In this document: one piece after another, positions 11,615 to 23,884 of the stretch
How the letters are laid out: every line of letters starts with the position of its first letter
Position numbering within the stretch: the first letter of the stretch is position 1
Assembly (NCBI GenBank): GCA_002917075.1
Contig: NTMA01000012.1
Location: forward strand, 518,453 to 582,452
Source of the DNA: Hawksworthiomyces lignivorus
Lineage: Eukaryota; Ascomycota; Sordariomycetes; Ophiostomatales; Ophiostomataceae
Direction of reading: 5' to 3'
Length of the DNA stretch: 64,000 nt
Translations under genes and position numbers: made by a program
The notes under the pieces: generated by a model
Seen by the model: the letters and a program-made list of their open reading frames with translations, nothing else
Told to the model about the DNA's origin: nothing
Database searches by the model: none

Positions 11615-14600
11615 ATGGACTTTGTACGTTTGCTGGGCGCCTGGTGGCGTGCACAATGATGAGATATTGGGGTAGAACGCAAGATAAAAACAAGGGGAAA
11701 AAAATGGATGATGGGCCTGTGTCAACAATCACCAGCTAACCTTTTTGTTTTTCTCTTTTCTTTTTACTTCAATAGTGGTCGCGATTGTTAAGCCACACGC
11801 CTCTCTCGACTGGCAATTCGAGGAAGGAAGCTGCAAAAGATCCGCTGCGCCGGCGGCACCGTTTTGAAAAGGAATACGGACAGCTCCTAGTAAGGCCCTT
11901 CTTTTTGGGATATTCGAAGTTTCCAGGACACATCATAGCTGACGCGGCTCTTCTCTTCATCCAGCAAACATGGCGCAACTCCTCGAACCTCGTCACGGAT
12001 ATAGGCGCTGCCGATACCATCGAGCTCCGTATCCAAGAACTGACCGATATTCTCATCGATGAGTCCCGTAGACCGCTCCCCCATACCTGCCTCAATTTTG
12101 CTTCTGAGAAGCAGATTTATGTGCCTATCGGCAAGATCGCCACTACATCCTATAACTTATACATCGTGAAGGAAGCCGTCTACTTCTTCGGAACACTGAT
12201 TGAGAGCGAGGATGATGCATTCGTCGAGAACGAGATCTTTGCTTCGAGTTTGACCAATTTGCTTGTGCGCATCACCGGCGCTAACAGTATCCGCCTTGAC
12301 CTTGAGACAGAGACCAAGGTCGTCGAACTTGCCTTTAACATTACCACTAAGATTCGTCTACGCCCAGATATTCTACCCGCGTGGTTCAAAGCACGCCAGG
12401 GCCAACCTCAACTACAGCAACTGCAACAACAAAGTGAGCATCAAGATGTCCCGGCGGAGAAAGAATCTGAGAGCCACGAGCGGTTCAAGGGCAAAACCCA
12501 GCGACAAGACTTTCCGCTTTTCTATATTTTGATGGACTATATCCATGCAGAAGGCAAGGTCGGTGATTTTGCGCGAACGGGTCTGCTTTATATCATTGAG
12601 TCAGCCTCTGCTATGGCCTCAGTTTCTCTGGAACAGTGGATTGTCGAAAGTGATCTCAGCACCCTCATGGCTACAGGACTCGGGGCACTCTATAGTCAAT
12701 TGAGTCGGAAGCTTATCATTGACCATCCGTCATACAATCTCCCTCCAGTTCTTGCATTATCTGATTACGAGCATCCGCGCCCAGTCTTCGAAGTGGTTAG
12801 CTCTTGTTCACCTGATTTTCAAACCCAATTAGAGACTTTCCTCTCCCATCTCCTTTTCTGGCAGGACGTTCTGAACCATTGTCGCTCTGTCGAAGTGAAA
12901 TCGACGTTGCTTGAGCATTTCCAGGTCATCTTTTTACAGCAGCTTCTGTAAGTTCTAACTTACCCGTCTCGATCGCTCTCTTCCCTGCTTGTGATTTTGG
13001 CTAACTGCTGAACCTCAGGTATCCTTCCCTCTTGGAGTCCTCTGACATTGACGGCGGCTCTTCGGTTGCTGTTTTGACTTACTTACGGCGTATACTCGAA
13101 TCTCTGGACCACCCCGACATGATCAACCTGATCCTGCATTACCTTCTTGCTCTTCCGGATGTCACGAACCCCGAGCCTTCTGTTTCTAAGAATGCGGTGA
13201 GCGCTGCAAGGAAGCGCAAGTCCATGGATCTCGCCACAATGATGGCAGCCAAGGCGGAAGTGACTGCAACGCCGCTACTTTTCAATCTAGTTGATTTGAT
13301 CCTTGCTTGCCTTAAATCTCACAGCCAGCAGACTATATATGTCACCCTTCAGCTTGTTTCTGTTATACTCCGGCGACATCACCGCTATGCTGTCATGACA
13401 CTGCTTCGCACCGGGCCCATCTTGAGTACTAACACCCACCGTACCATTGGGGCGCACCAACAGGAAGTCGAATTTTTCATGTCAACCGCCAGTGTCATTG
13501 GTGGCCAAGACAATTTTGACGAAGTATATGATAACATTCTCAGGGATATGGTGGTCCGGTTGGAAAGCCATCCATGTTCTCTTAAACTTATCGCTCCAAA
13601 GGTGTCAACCAACAACCATGAGCTTCCTGCTATCCCAGACACCCTTCCTGGTGCGCCTAGAGATGTCCCTAGCCACACGATCCGGCCCGACGATCCTTTA
13701 TTAGTCACAATGCTGGACCGACTTGAAACATTTTTCATCAACCCTGTTGATACAAATCTTGCGGTAACTGAAGCTATTCTTGACTTAGGTACATGTGGCT
13801 TTGCATCTTTAGAAGGCTGGGCACTTCGCCATCCTGATAGTTATATTTTTGACGAGGAAGATGACGATGCGACACCATCGATCCAGCCTTCCGTATCCAA
13901 TACCACCTTGGAGACCGATAGTGTAAACATGTACGAAGGCACAGAATTCCAGGTGGCTGCTTCGATGAAAATGTGCCGGCGCAGGCCAAGATGGACCGGC
14001 TTGCCACGGCTTTTGACCTTGCTGCATATGCTTTCAGGTCAGGTTATCGCTTACCGGCAGTCGATTCCTCGTTTCAACGATCTCCTGCAGCAAAGGCGCG
14101 AAGCTTTTCAAACAGCCGATTCGGCCCCTCCGCCTTCTCTGCCGCTACGGCACAGAAACACGCTAGGGAACAAACCGGGCACTCCAAATCCGGATCGCAC
14201 AAATATCGATGACATGCGGAGCGAATCTCCCGCCCGTCCATCTGCACTCGAAGGCTTGGCACAACGGATTTTGTCGGAACTTGGCACTCCTAGTCGGTCA
14301 GCCAGCCCACGAGGAAAGAAAGAGTCTACTCGGGGCCCCTTCTCCACGCCCACAGCCGGCGGGGTCAGTAATAGTGGTATTGGAGCCGTGTCTGGCGGAT
14401 ATGGTTTCGCTACGCCAACTTCCACAAAACCCATTCCTACTGCTCCAAAGGAATTTCCACTCAACTTTGAGAGAGTCGGTACACCGGCCAAAGGGAATGA
14501 TGTTGTAGCTAGATCATACTCGCCAAATAACCAGCTGGTTGAGCCGTCATCTTGGGATGGTCAGGATAACACGGTGGCAAGTCAAATGGCTGCCTTCCAA

Positions 14601-14927
14601 GCTGTAGATCGAAAGATTCTTGCACGCCAAGTCGGCCTCCCATCCACAAAGAAATCTGTGGAGCCAATCCCTCTTAGTTTTAACAAGAAGCCACCCCCCA
14701 GCGAACTAAACGAACAGCCTGAAAATGCACAGCATAGAGAGAGCAGTGAAGCAGGAAGCAGCGCGTTACCGTCAGAAAATGGTGACGAAGCATCCCTCAT
14801 TGAAGAGAAGACTGTCACTGTGTCTCATGTTCTTACCAACACTGTAATTTTGCAGTCATTCTTGTTTGAGATGGCGGCATTACTCCAAGCAAGAGCTGGG
14901 CTCTTCGATGAGGTGCGGTTTGCTTGA
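11615..14927 (+). CDS. FHF complex HOOK-interacting protein (FHIP, RAI16-like)
   Basis: Homologue of FHIP, which with FTS and Hook links early endosomes to dynein; Aspergillus nidulans FhipA is the model. Three coding exons: 11615-11623, 11776-12947 and 13019-14927, about 1029 residues. Exon 1 is nine bases (Met-Asp-Phe) before a GTACGT donor; joined to 'WSRLL' it restores the N-terminus expected for the family. Conserved helical segments include 'FEKEYGQLL', 'GHIIADAALLFIQQTW', 'LVRITGANSIRLDLETE' and 'LYPSLLESSDIDGGSSVAVL' across intron 2. There is a Gln-rich insert near 12405-12440 and a Ser/Pro-rich probably disordered region at about 14050-14800, followed by a short conserved tail 'TNTVILQSFLFEMAALLQAR'. 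It is expected to act on the cytosolic face of early endosomes in hyphae. Confidence 0.88.
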
Positions 14928-16219
14928 AATTAACTGGGCAGTAATGATGACCGGTGAAAATCTCTTTCATTCTATTACCTTCTATAGTCACTTTGTCTTT
15001 TATTCATAGACTGCATCTACAGCTTCACGGTGTCCACCCGTTAAACCAAGTAGGGAGATTCCTAGAGATTCGGTGCTCATTGTATTGTTTCATATCTTTG
15101 TCTCATACTGTGTCTTTCATATCATAATATCCCTCCGCCTAGACTATCTACGTCGGGTGCGCTCTGATCATGGTGTCAACGTACTCGGTACATTGCAAAT
15201 TCCAAAAGCGACGATGGAATAACACACCTATAAAATCACCGAGTAGGTCAAATGACCAATCAAGAAGGCTGTTCTTACAAAAAACATCATTGCCCCGACG
15301 AACAACTGGATCAAAGGATCCTCTCACTTCTCTTCAGACTTCGCAGAAACATTGGTATAGAAGCCCTAGTCGTACGACCGCCCATGGGATGAAATGATAC
15401 TGTAGTTGAGAGTATAGAGGTGCAGCGATGCTCCTTGGATAGCTGTCCGAACCATCCAGGATATTTGGAGCAATATAGCTGATATATCAACGAAGCATCC
15501 ACCAAGGACGGCTGGCAGTCCTCAAGAAGCGGTTTATTTGCTTCGTTTGCCTCCCAAGGATGTAGGCGGTTTAAATATGCAATTTACTAGTGTCTGTCCC
15601 TGTGTCGCGGCATATCGTTGGAGAGGATTTGTAAACTAAGCGTAGAATAGGAATAATTCAATGATACTCTTTCAAGATTAGAATTTTCCTCATCCGTATT
15701 CGTTCGTCTTTTAGTCTCTAGGAGAGTCACCCTAAACTTTTGCTTTCTTGGTTGCCTTATGCCAATATGCCGTAACTCTGCGGGCTCAAGTCAAACCTTG
15801 CGTGCGTCGCAGAGACCAGTGCCAATGGTGAAGCGAGAATGAAGAGACAGAATAAATTAGCAGTTATCCCAAGATAAGTAAACGAAACCTTTCCCCAAAA
15901 ACAACTAAAAACCAACCAAGCGCTCGATAATATTACAAACATGCCCCTCCACAGCCACGATATCCAAGCTTCAACTGACAAACACACACCCCTACCAAAA
16001 CGGCCATACTTATTCCAACTTGTTCTATGTCCAGCCACGTATGTTGCTTCCTCCCCCTTCCCCAAGTTCTTCAACGCTCTTCAGCAGCTCCTTTCCCTTC
16101 CGTTTGTTTTCCATTTATATGAAAAGACCCGCTCCCTCCAAAAGCCTGATAAACTTATAAAACTCCAAAACCAGTTTTCCTTCCCAAACTCGCCATCGAA
16201 AGCCTACCCAGCTGAGTCA
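14928..16219. other. intergenic, 3' flank of FHIP
   Basis: No convincing gene. A frame at 15941-16220 continues in frame into the candidate small peptide at 16220, but its composition (C- and A-rich DNA) looks like a leader. A hydrophobic minus-strand frame at 15757-16074 has no known match. Confidence 0.45.
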
Positions 16220-16512
16220 ATGCCAGGACAAAGTTCTGGAACATTAGACGAACACCACCAATTTGCAGAACAGAGAAAGCACTTTGCTGTAAAAAGTATC
16301 GTCACCGTCAGCTTGTTCATCTTGGTAGGTGGGTGCATCCAACAGCTGTATTGAACTGTTCGTCCATCACCATAAATAGGAGGCAGTTCCATTCCCAGTC
16401 CCTTAACACCATATTCCTAACGCTGAAACTGAACGCAATCCAGAAAATCAAGAAAATGAAGAAGGAGAGCGGGATAACATGCACCACTGCCTCTTTTTTG
16501 CACAAAGCATAA
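16220..16512 (+). CDS. possible small single-pass membrane peptide
   Basis: Weak candidate. Exon 16220-16324 codes a charged segment and one hydrophobic stretch ('AVKSIVTVSLFIL'), ending at a GTAGGT donor. Exon 16444-16512 follows a good acceptor (ATCCAG after CCTAAC), stays in phase and adds a basic tail ('KIKKMKKESG') before a stop. The 57-residue product would be a tail-type membrane peptide. I do not recognise the family, and the second exon may be chance. It lies convergent with CCR4, whose stop is at 16617. Confidence 0.25.
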
Positions 16513-16616
16513 GAACCAGCAACGCATTTCTATCTACTCTTATTTACTTTCTGAAGTTCTCCCTCCGTCCCGTTTTACTTCCCGTCTGTCTTTGGCCCTA
16601 TTCATTATATTAACGA

Positions 16617-19004
16617 TCAAGCCGCCGAAGAGCCACTCTTCTTCTCTTTCCGAGGTTTGATCACGAACTCAGCCATAATCTGTATGTGGTCGGCAGGGAA
16701 ATGGTAATACGGGAAGCCTGGCACCCGCTTCAGATACTCCGCGTCGGGGGGACCAAGCAAGTCGACAACCTCCAGAGAATTTGTAGAATACCAAATATAA
16801 TCAATTACATTGGCAAATCCCGGAGTGTAGTTGGTGAATGGCAGTTCGTCTGGTGTGCCATTGAGATGCTGGTAGGCCGATTTGAGGCTAAAAGGATGCT
16901 CGATGCCATCTCGAGTGAAGTTACCGTACTGGAACTTGACAATCTCAGGATGATCTGGGGGCAAGCGACCCATACGGAGCAGCTCCGTAACTCCACTTTC
17001 GGCGGTGGAGTTGTAGTCCCCACAGACGAAAAGCGGAATATCAGTATTGCTGCGATACTCTTGTGAGGGTGCGCATTCCACTTGTGCTGGTTCTTTATCA
17101 TCACCTGGGATCTCAATCATCTTCTTGTCCTTGACGGCGGGCCACCGAGCATACTTCTCAGCTTGCTTGGTCACGAATTCCATAATCAAGGCAGTCTGAA
17201 CAATCTTGACGTCTGCAAGGGAGCCCTCCCAGGCCAGATGAGCGTTGACGACGATCATGCGAGCACCCGTTCGGCGACTCTCAAAGAAACCGACGATAGC
17301 AATGTTATCCTTTGGCATGACACGGTTGAAGATGTCATGCTGCGATTTCATGTCTGGTCGGTTGATTGCGACGGCTGTAAAATCGATGAGCTGTTTATCG
17401 AGCAGGATAAACTTGCTGCCCTTATAAAATATAGCACAACCATCCACAGACGATGCGTCTTTCTCCGACATCGTCCTTGCCTTTGAGCGGGGGAAATGGA
17501 TGGCCTTGTAGTCATCATGAGCGAGCTCAGGTCCGAAGGTTTCACGTAAAGCGTCGGTCGTAACTTCTTGGAGACACAGAAAGTCTGCATCCCGGCGGCG
17601 GATCTCCTCTAGTATCTTTTCCTTCCGGTAGTCCCAGGAGAGTGCTCCAGATGGCGTGTAGCCATAAACCTGGGATGTCGCATACCTCTCACCCAAGATG
17701 TTCCATGAAAACACTTTCACACGCTCAAGAGACGGCGAAACGTCTTCTTGAATGACGATGAGCTTTCGGTCATTAGGCGGTAGAGGAACTAAAATGGGAA
17801 GCGGTTAGTCTATGTCTAGTCGACGCTGATCGGCTTCGAGGATAAAAGTAGAACTCAGGAAAGGGAAAATAGTAATGCAGGTGGGGAATGAGAACGTACT
17901 TGGCGGTTGTTCACGCAAGAAAGTGATCAAAGACTTTGTGCCTTTCTCAACAATTTCCTTTTTTAAATCTGGATCAAGAGGATTTCCCTCAATGCCAAGC
18001 ATCTCGAGCATATGAAGTGAGCCCAACTCGCAAGGTAGAGTACGAATATTGTTGTTGAAAAGTAGCAGCTGCTTCAGAAAGGTGCACATACCAAGTTCCG
18101 GAGGTAGTTCACCAATTTGGTTGTTAGACGCCTCCAGAAGTCTCAGCTGGCGTAGGCTCCCAATAGCAGCGGGCAAAACAGTCAGTTTGTTAGAGGCGAT
18201 GTACAGCTCCTGCAGAAAATCATAGCAGAACAACTGGGGAGATAGGGCACGCAGACCTTGACCGCTAAGGTCAAGGTTGTGCCAATCTTGCCGTCGATTG
18301 AATTTTTCAACTGCCCAAGGTCTACGGATGTCTTCTGATTCGCCATCAGCAAGCGTAGAGTTGTTCAAGACAGGAGACGGACCACTGATGCCCTTGTTCT
18401 CGCTTGCCTTCAGCCGGGCGTAATAGTTGGCTTGATTTTGCTCGACCATAGCAATGTTTGCGGCTTCAGCTTCTTTGTGCATGCGCAGCTGCTCGGCCCA
18501 GTGTTCGTTTATAGGCTGCTGCTGAGCAGCACGCAAAGAAGCATTGTGACCATTCTGAAGGCCATTAGAGAATGGACTGGTGTTAGCCAGAACTCCGCCG
18601 GAGTATGCAGAATGGTGAGCTAGTCCAGAAGAAGTGGCATTGTGGCTCGCTTGCTCGCTAGACTGTAGAACCTGATGGTGCTGTGGTATGGTTTGCTGAT
18701 GCTGGTGGGCCCCAGGTTGTTGGAAGTTATAGAGCATGGGCATCCCGCGGCCTGCGGGGTTGCCATTGATTCGGGAAGCATGGCCCTGCTGGTGACTTTG
18801 ATTGTACATACCGAGGGAAGTGGTCGACTGACCTCGGGGGGTAGGGTCGGGCGATTTGGTAGGTGACGTAGGCTCAGCCAGGAACTGGCCGAGGATATTG
18901 TTTAGGTTGGACTCGGAAGAAAGCGGCGAGGCAGAATTCGTGAATTGATGTGATAGATAGAATAGGTTTCCAGCCTGCTGCAAATAACGATAACCATCTG
19001 CCAT
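16617..19004 (-). CDS. ccr4: CCR4 poly(A)-specific deadenylase
   Basis: Catalytic exonuclease of the CCR4-NOT complex, which shortens mRNA poly(A) tails in the cytoplasm. Exons 17900-19004 and 16617-17788, joined in phase across a 111-nt intron, give about 758 residues, normal for mould CCR4. Order: Gln/His/Ser-rich N-terminus, a segment at residues ~165-200, leucine-rich repeats at ~250-350 ('[16 protein letters not shown]', '[18 protein letters not shown]', '[16 protein letters not shown]') that dock on NOT1, then the EEP nuclease domain. Active-site blocks are present: '[12 protein letters not shown]', 'DFLCLQEV' (catalytic Glu), 'VNAHLAW', '[14 protein letters not shown]', 'IDYIWYS' and the final '[11 protein letters not shown]' His. 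The ATG at 19004 starts '[12 protein letters not shown]', a typical mould CCR4 N-terminus. Confidence 0.93.
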
Positions 19005-21652
19005 CTAGTTGTCATGGATAGCACCTAAGGAAGGAGAAGCTACGACGACTGCTGTGGTGCCTGGGTTGCGTCAATAGAAAGACGTAAGTCTAAAGGAGTC
19101 TTCGCAGCAGTCGAGCCTGTAGCAATTATCGTTTGCACGAATCGAAGTCGTGTTTCTGCGTGGTAGGAAGAACGGATGTGGCGCATAGGATCTAAGGGCC
19201 CGTTCTGTTTGCATCGATGCGTTAGGATCAGAGCAAAGGAGAAAGTTGGCTGTTCGTGACGAGCCGCTCAGCCAGCCATCAACAATGTGGATAAGAAAAC
19301 CAGCCACTGCGATGTAAAAGCTAGATAGGAAAACTCGTACAAAGCAAGAAAAGGTTCTCTATGTTCTTTCTTTCTTTCTCTTCTTTCCTTTTATCCTTTA
19401 ATAGAGAAATTCTCTTGGGTCTTTCCGGTTAACGACGCTTTTTCTTTTGGCTATGATTCGGTTGATATGCTGTAAAATATGATGTGTTCTGCTGTCGTAA
19501 TGTAGAGCACGGTTAGCAAATCTCAGACAGGATTGGCACGAAGGCCATGACATTTGAAGAAGAGTACATGAGAATGACAATGAATGCTGAGCTTGGGAGA
19601 GCAGATACAGGCAAAGAATGGCAAAGAGAGAAACGATGGTTGGAGGAAAAAAAGAAGGAGAAAGACGAAAAAGAGGCTGGTGGGGAGACAAGGGGTTGGC
19701 ACACAAACATTGGTAGCCAAGCGGGGCTAAACGAACCTGGCAGAGAATGACTTCGCAGAGCCAGTGAATGTAGACAGTAGTGAAGAGATATTTGGTGGAA
19801 TTATATCAGACCGACGATGGTGTTGGGTAGTGGCGATGTTGCACAAGCAAGACGATGTCATTTGAGTTTTGCGACAGCTTGTTGTGGTGGACGCTGAACA
19901 AGCCTAGTATGAAAGTCACGGGAGCAAAGTCATGCTTAGTTAATTTTATCCACGTGATCTGTCGAAAGATCAACAGACCACTGGAAACTTCTGTTTACAG
20001 TCAGCCACTAGTTATGTATGTTTAAAATATGAGGGGTACACAGCCACACTTGCACTCAACTCAGCATCAGGCACAAAAGCCTAGGCCCGCTAGGCTCTTA
20101 TTGCCTACTTGCATTATTAGCGAGTTAACATGGTAGATGGCGTGTGTTGCTCCGCGGTGGCAGGTGGTTTATAGGATGTTACAGTCTACTCTGGGAAAGG
20201 CAAGTTTGGAGTGAGAAAATTGGAGCAGAGCACATACATCTTCACTTCTAGCACCATATTGCTCATATATAGGGAGCAGCAAGCAAGACGCAGTTACCTA
20301 TTCTCTTGACAGTAATTACCTTTGCGAATATGCTAGCCCACAGTCAAGGCTAGTTGGACTGCGCAAAAGAAGAGCAACTCACAGACTTTTATGTCTAGTC
20401 GTAAGAGTGATGTGCGTAGGTACAATAGAGACGAAAGCAAAAAAACATCCATTGCTAATTATGTGGTATTTCATCTAGGGGAGGGAAGGCTGCTAGTGCC
20501 ACTAGGGACGACGGCAGCGGCTACCTCTCTTAAAAGCATCGGCAACAACGGGCAGCTTAAGAGTGGATATGCTTGGATTGGGAAGATGGTGAATAGGGAT
20601 GAATGATAGCTAGTCTGAATCACCAGTGATCATTGGCAGAAATTGTTGAAGCGGTCAAAGATTGAATCTACTTACTGATTAGGAAATGAGTTAACCGTTG
20701 ACGAAAATCCTCTATTTTCAATTCAGCCGACGACGGGCCGTGTTTCTTAATGCACTACAAAACGGGCGAACTGATGGCTGGCGTTTGTTAAGGCGAAATA
20801 ACAAGAATCTGCAAGGAAAAGAAAGCGATAGGCAGACAAACGGGATACTGCAGCCGCCAACCCGTTGAGGCGGTTGCAAGCGGGGAAGCCTGCAGCAGAC
20901 TACGGAGCAATTGTGTGCGAGTTGTGCTCTTGTGATGTATGTGATGTTCCTGGCTGCCGCGATAGAACCAAGCATGAATTCTGGACATTGCAGACAGAAT
21001 AGAATACAATGTGGAGGTGAGGACCATCTCTGTATAAGTAAGACCCGCAAGACATATTCTATTTCAGCTCTCTAGGTCGATCTAGCCTATGCAGTTAATA
21101 ATTAGAGTTCTATATAGGAAGGACGACGACCCGGCGATGGTGTTGTGTGAATTACTTTCTTGTCGCATTTTTTTTCTTCATCTTCCTTTTTCTCTTTGCG
21201 TCCGTGCCAGGCCTCTCTTTTCACCATTTCCTTTTCCTTCTTGCCTTTCCCCTTCCACTACTTTGCCCCTTGTTTTCATATTCTTTCGCAATCGATTCCT
21301 CCTTGCTTGTTTCAGTTTGCAGAATTCGACACCGCCACCACCCAGAGACATTTCTTACATGCAATACTACGCAATATACTTTCATGCACATAATCTCTTT
21401 CCAAAACTCGTGGGAGACATTCAAGGGAGCTTTGTATGGGTGACCTGCGAGCTAATAAACAAGGAAACAAAGAAGCGATTCGTGCTGATGGTGGAACTTC
21501 CGCTGAAGAACAGGATTAGGCAAACCGCCTGACCGACCTTCCCAACAAGGCTGCCGCTAACGAATCTCCCCATAATTAATAGGGGCGAAAGGAAAAGGCC
21601 TAAACGAATAGGGGACTGTTTTCACCCTTTTTTTCCTTAAGATCTCGCCAAT
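19005..21652. other. large divergent intergenic region
   Basis: 2.6 kb between CCR4 (minus) and the methyltransferase-like gene (plus). It has a CTTT/CT-rich tract at 19366-19395 and a long pyrimidine-rich stretch at 21150-21330, likely part of the leader or promoter of the downstream gene. Small frames are present but none is recognisable. Such length suggests long leaders with several small upstream frames. Confidence 0.45.
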
Positions 21653-23608
21653 ATGGAGTATTTGGGATATGTCGCCGCCAACAATCCCCCACCCGCCCAT
21701 TACCTGCGAAGGCCGCCGCCGCCGCAACGGTCTAATTCGACTAAAGTGACGCCGACTACAAAAAAGTCACTCTTTCCAGGAGGTCACAGACGAACCAATT
21801 CGAGCGACAGCACAAGAAATCCTTCGACACGCGACATTGCGTCACCGCCATCGCCATCATCGCTCTCGCGTAGCCCAGCCCAACAATATCCTGACGGCGA
21901 CCTAAACCGACAGCCACAGCTGCACCAAGTCACCCCTCTCCGGGGACCGGTCTCGGCTGTCCATCGCAACAAGCAGCTCCCCCAGCCACCGCTCCTCAGA
22001 GAGCTCGATTTTGGCCCAAAACTCTCATCATCACCGTCTCCCCCGTCCATATCTCCAGGCCTCGGCGCAATCTTCTACGCTGCCGTAGCTTTACCTTCTT
22101 CCCTCCCGTCATCTGTCCCAGCGCCTACTCTGCCATCACACCCATTCGGCCATAAGGGTAAAACGGCATCTGCCGCACCAGAAGAGCAACAGCAGCAGCA
22201 ATTTCACCATGCAGCAGGACCCTCCAGCCCTGCGAGACACAGTTCTACCTTCACCTCTATACCTACTGGTCACCAGATTGCTCGGACCGAAAGCACCTCG
22301 AGCAACTCTGGCCTCACGGCCTTGAGTACCAAGACCATGCTCTCAAGCGAGCCGCCCTCTAGTGCAGATGGCGGAGGTTCATCACAATCACTGCTTCTAT
22401 CTACAGCTTCCAACCAGTTAAAACCGTTTGTCGTTCGCAATGGCCGAACTTATCTTGCCGACACTTCACTACCATACCCTCTTCCGGTGGACCTTACCGA
22501 ACTACACCGCCAGTCTTTGCGATCGCTGCTCTTATTCCAACTTTTTGGCGGGCCTGTGTGCTCGCCAGCCTTCACTAACAAGCCGCCGACACGTGTCCTC
22601 GAAGTCGGCTGCGGATCGGCGTTTTGGAGTATCATGTGCAATCAGTACTACACGCGTCAGGGCCACCGTGGAATCTCATTCACCGGCATCGATGTAGCAC
22701 CCATTGCCCTCGGAGCGAATAGTGCAGGTAGCAGGAATCGCACTAGCTACTCGTCGTCTGAGAAAGAAAAGAATGCTAGCGGCAGCAGCATAAATTGGCG
22801 TTTTGTGCAGCACGATATTCGGCGGATGCCTTGGCCATTTGCTGCAGAAGAATTTGATCTGATCATGATCAAAGACATATCCTTGGCCGTACGCACAGAA
22901 ACCTACCAGATAGTCATCGATGAGTGTATCCGCCTCCTACAGCCAGGCGGCACCCTGGAGGTGTGGGACTCGGACCACACTATCCGCATGCTACGCCCAC
23001 ATGTGCCCGAGCCGTCAGCACTTTCACCCGATGAAGAAGATGAGTATGACGCCGCCACAAGCGCTGGTGCCTACGTTCTTACGTCGAACACTCCGCTCTC
23101 TGCTCCTCTAAATACTTACATTGTTGAGTACAATTCATGGCTTGTGAAAGCGCTTGAAGCCCGCTCGCTGCCATTTGCGCCATGTGCGCTCACTGGTGCT
23201 ATGTTTCTTCAAGAAGCCGACTCTCTAACAAACTCATCTTCGCGGCGCCTAGCTGTGCCGTTATCCGAAATGCGCTGGGAGCGTGAGGGCGTCGGTGGTG
23301 TCGTCACTAAAGACGGCAAAACCTACATTGAAACCAAAGGAAAGGCGAAGACGAAAGGGAAAGGCCGCGATGCGGAACAGAACCAAAGAACAATCACCCT
23401 TGCGCAGAGCGCACTTCGTCGCACAGCCCTACTGACAGTAGTGCAGATGATTCAGAGCCTAGAACCCGTACTACGAGACATCAACGGGAAGAGCCAGGAC
23501 GAATGGGACGGCTGGTCTGGTAAGATGATGAACGACCTGATGAAAGAGAACGGCACATTTTGGGGTGAGTGTCTGGAGATTGGAGCTTGGTGGGCACAGA
23601 AAATGTGA
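21653..23608 (+). CDS. SAM-dependent methyltransferase-like protein
   Basis: Single-exon, 651 residues. The first ~290 residues are low-complexity (Pro/Ser-rich with short Gln runs) and resemble regulatory or disordered tails. From about residue 310 comes a class I Rossmann methyltransferase fold: motif I 'RVLEVGCGSAFWSIM', the acidic end of strand 2 in 'FTGIDVAP', 'HDIRRMPWPFAAEEFDLIM' and 'LLQPGGTLEVWDSD'. This is the Methyltransf_11/25 pattern seen in a fungal group of unknown substrate. A Lys-rich insert near residue 560 precedes a helical C-terminus. Insertion of a charged loop in the domain ('GSRNRTSYSSSEKEKNAS') is unusual. Substrate not predictable. Confidence 0.8.
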   Translation: MEYLGYVAANNPPPAHYLRRPPPPQRSNSTKVTPTTKKSLFPGGHRRTNSSDSTRNPSTRDIASPPSPSSLSRSPAQQYPDGDLNRQPQLHQVTPLRGPVSAVHRNKQLPQPPLLRELDFGPKLSSSPSPPSISPGLGAIFYAAVALPSSLPSSVPAPTLPSHPFGHKGKTASAAPEEQQQQQFHHAAGPSSPARHSSTFTSIPTGHQIARTESTSSNSGLTALSTKTMLSSEPPSSADGGGSSQSLLLSTASNQLKPFVVRNGRTYLADTSLPYPLPVDLTELHRQSLRSLLLFQLFGGPVCSPAFTNKPPTRVLEVGCGSAFWSIMCNQYYTRQGHRGISFTGIDVAPIALGANSAGSRNRTSYSSSEKEKNASGSSINWRFVQHDIRRMPWPFAAEEFDLIMIKDISLAVRTETYQIVIDECIRLLQPGGTLEVWDSDHTIRMLRPHVPEPSALSPDEEDEYDAATSAGAYVLTSNTPLSAPLNTYIVEYNSWLVKALEARSLPFAPCALTGAMFLQEADSLTNSSSRRLAVPLSEMRWEREGVGGVVTKDGKTYIETKGKAKTKGKGRDAEQNQRTITLAQSALRRTALLTVVQMIQSLEPVLRDINGKSQDEWDGWSGKMMNDLMKENGTFWGECLEIGAWWAQKM

Positions 23609-23884
23609 AATAAAATCTGGCTGTTATTTACGGCCAGAAACGAAAAGTGCAGTTATTTTCACATAGTTGTCTCTTTGCGGTAGTTTGCTATACCCTTCTC
23701 ATGTATCCATTCGTCTTATTCTTCCTAGCCTGCAAATCGCACTTAGGCTCCAGCCTTGTTTAAACCTACATTCTATATTTCGGTGCTTTGGTCCATTTCC
23801 TGTCCTGTTTTCATTACGCTCCGTTGTATCTCTTCCTCAGCGTGCGGTATCGTTTGAGATAATACCTAGGGCATAGCCTCATGG

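Noticed and set aside
21089..21532. Three overlapping plus-strand frames upstream of the methyltransferase-like gene
   Set aside because: They come from a T/C-rich stretch that opens all frames; products are Phe/Ser/Leu-rich noise.
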